Assembly (NCBI GenBank): GCA_002469975.1
Contig: DKMG01000073.1
Location: forward strand, 1-14,966
Length of the DNA: 14,966 nucleotides
Direction of reading: 5' to 3'
Origin: Proteobacteria bacterium UBA7420
GTDB lineage: Bacteria > Pseudomonadota > Gammaproteobacteria > Magnimaribacterales > D2472
Part shown: one piece after another, positions 14,208 through 14,966 of the stretch
Position numbering within the stretch: position 1 is the first letter of the stretch
Layout: each line of letters opens with the position of its first letter
Made by a program: the position numbers and the translations under genes
Notes under the pieces: model-generated
What the model was told of the DNA's origin: nothing
Database searches by the model: none
What the model saw: only the letters and a program-made list of their open reading frames with translations

Positions 14208-14966
14208 TTAGTTTAAAGATTTTATCACCTTCTCTGCTTGAATGCGTGCTTGTTGGTCATATTCAAATACATCTTCCATGGTTGATATATTAGAACCAGT
14301 AAAGTGATGAAAAGTTCTAGATACCACTTCATAAATATTTAAAAAGGTAATTTGCTTCTCCTGAAATGCCTTGACTGCCACCTCATTTGCAGCATTAAAA
14401 ATTGCACCCAAATTACCTTTTTTTCTGCAAACCTCTCTTGCCATTTCAAATATCATCTCTCTGCCCTCTGGAATAGGTCCAAAGGTAAGGTTCATAGAAG
14501 AGAAGTCTAAATCTGTAAATTGAATGGGCAACCTATTACCTTCACCTAAGGCATTTGCAATTGGTACTTCCATGCTTGGGTTACTCATCTGCGCAATAGT
14601 AGAGCCATCATGATAGGTAACCATCGAGTGGATAATGCTTTGTGGATGTGTTGCAATTTCTATAGCGGACTCGGGCACATCAAATAGATAGCATGCCTCA
14701 ATAAGTTCCAGGCATTTATTCATGAGAGTTGCTGAGTCAATGGTAATCTTAGAGCCCATTACCCAGGTTGGATGGCGAAGAGCGTCCTCTAAGGTCACTC
14801 CTTCCAATTCTGTCATGGACATATCCCGAAAAGGGCCACCAGATGCTGTAATTAAAATCTTTGAAATAGCTGAAGTGTCTTGCTCGCCAGATAGGCATTG
14901 ATATATAGCATTATGCTCACTATCTACTGGAATAATTTTTGCAGATCTCTGCCTGGCTAATGGAAG
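14208..14966 (-). CDS. dxr: 1-deoxy-D-xylulose 5-phosphate reductoisomerase (5' end outside window)
   Basis: Dxr (IspC) converts 1-deoxy-xylulose 5-phosphate to 2-C-methylerythritol 4-phosphate using NADPH, the committed step of the MEP isoprenoid pathway. The reading frame stays open to the window edge, giving 252 C-terminal residues; about 140-145 N-terminal residues, including the NADPH-binding fold, lie outside. An internal ATG at 14822 is not the true start, because the upstream codons encode conserved Dxr sequence. PVDSEHNAIYQ (13-23 of the fragment) supplies metal ligands Asp15 and Glu17 (E. coli Asp150, Glu152). ASGGPFRD (41-48) and MNKCLELIEA (82-91) follow, with Glu87 matching Glu231. 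HPQSIIHSMV is also typical. dxr directly before rseP is the Pseudomonas-type order. Confidence 0.97.
   Translation of the reverse strand, partial: LPLARQRSAKIIPVDSEHNAIYQCLSGEQDTSAISKILITASGGPFRDMSMTELEGVTLEDALRHPTWVMGSKITIDSATLMNKCLELIEACYLFDVPESAIEIATHPQSIIHSMVTYHDGSTIAQMSNPSMEVPIANALGEGNRLPIQFTDLDFSSMNLTFGPIPEGREMIFEMAREVCRKKGNLGAIFNAANEVAVKAFQEKQITFLNIYEVVSRTFHHFTGSNISTMEDVFEYDQQARIQAEKVIKSLN

Noticed and set aside
14820..14822. ATG at 14822 as the dxr start
   Set aside because: The frame stays open to the window edge and encodes conserved Dxr motifs (PVDSEHNAIYQ, ASGGPFR), so the gene continues beyond the window.

Overview
The window reads as an ordinary, tightly packed housekeeping block from a gammaproteobacterium. 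Every supported gene is on the minus strand. The order from high to low coordinates is dxr (partial), rseP, bamA, skp, lpxD, fabZ, lpxA, lpxB, rnhB, dnaE, accA, tilS, and then a crotonase-family gene (partial) in place of the pyrG known after tilS in Pseudomonas. dxr sits directly next to rseP, as in Pseudomonas, rather than being separated from it by uppS-cdsA as in E. coli. The DNA is AT-rich (G+C roughly 40% by eye). There is almost no intergenic space, and GTG and TTG starts are common. Together these suggest a streamlined, possibly marine, lineage. SAR86-like or a similar group is possible, but the sequence alone does not prove it.

Layout in transcription order: 14966-12851 holds the end of dxr (isoprenoid precursor synthesis) and rseP (site-2 protease). 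12843-9828 holds bamA and skp, which assemble and chaperone outer-membrane proteins. 9825-6560 holds lpxD, fabZ, lpxA and lpxB, which make lipid A and supply its hydroxyacyl chains. 6563-2569 holds rnhB and dnaE (DNA maintenance and replication). 2566-1622 is accA (malonyl-CoA supply for fatty acids). 1619-654 is tilS (tRNA-Ile2 lysidine). 626-1 is a crotonase-superfamily enzyme that looks more like an isomerase than a hydratase.

Most junctions are 4-nt stop/start overlaps (lpxD/fabZ, lpxB/rnhB, rnhB/dnaE) or gaps of 0-13 nt, so one polycistronic unit with translational coupling is likely. The only larger gaps are 70 nt between bamA and skp and 27 nt between tilS and the crotonase gene. No terminator, tRNA, rRNA, CRISPR array, mobile element or long repeat was seen, and no gene-free stretch exceeds 70 nt.

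I found no clearly new biological system. The points most worth a second look are: a calcium-site-like DxDxDGxxD motif inserted in surface loop L6 of BamA; a bulky Leu at the acyl-chain ruler position of LpxA; a -10 box placed for a leaderless bamA transcript; a short TilS without its second C-terminal domain; a DnaE clamp-binding motif lacking its Gln; an acidic Skp; and a crotonase that lacks both hydratase glutamates.
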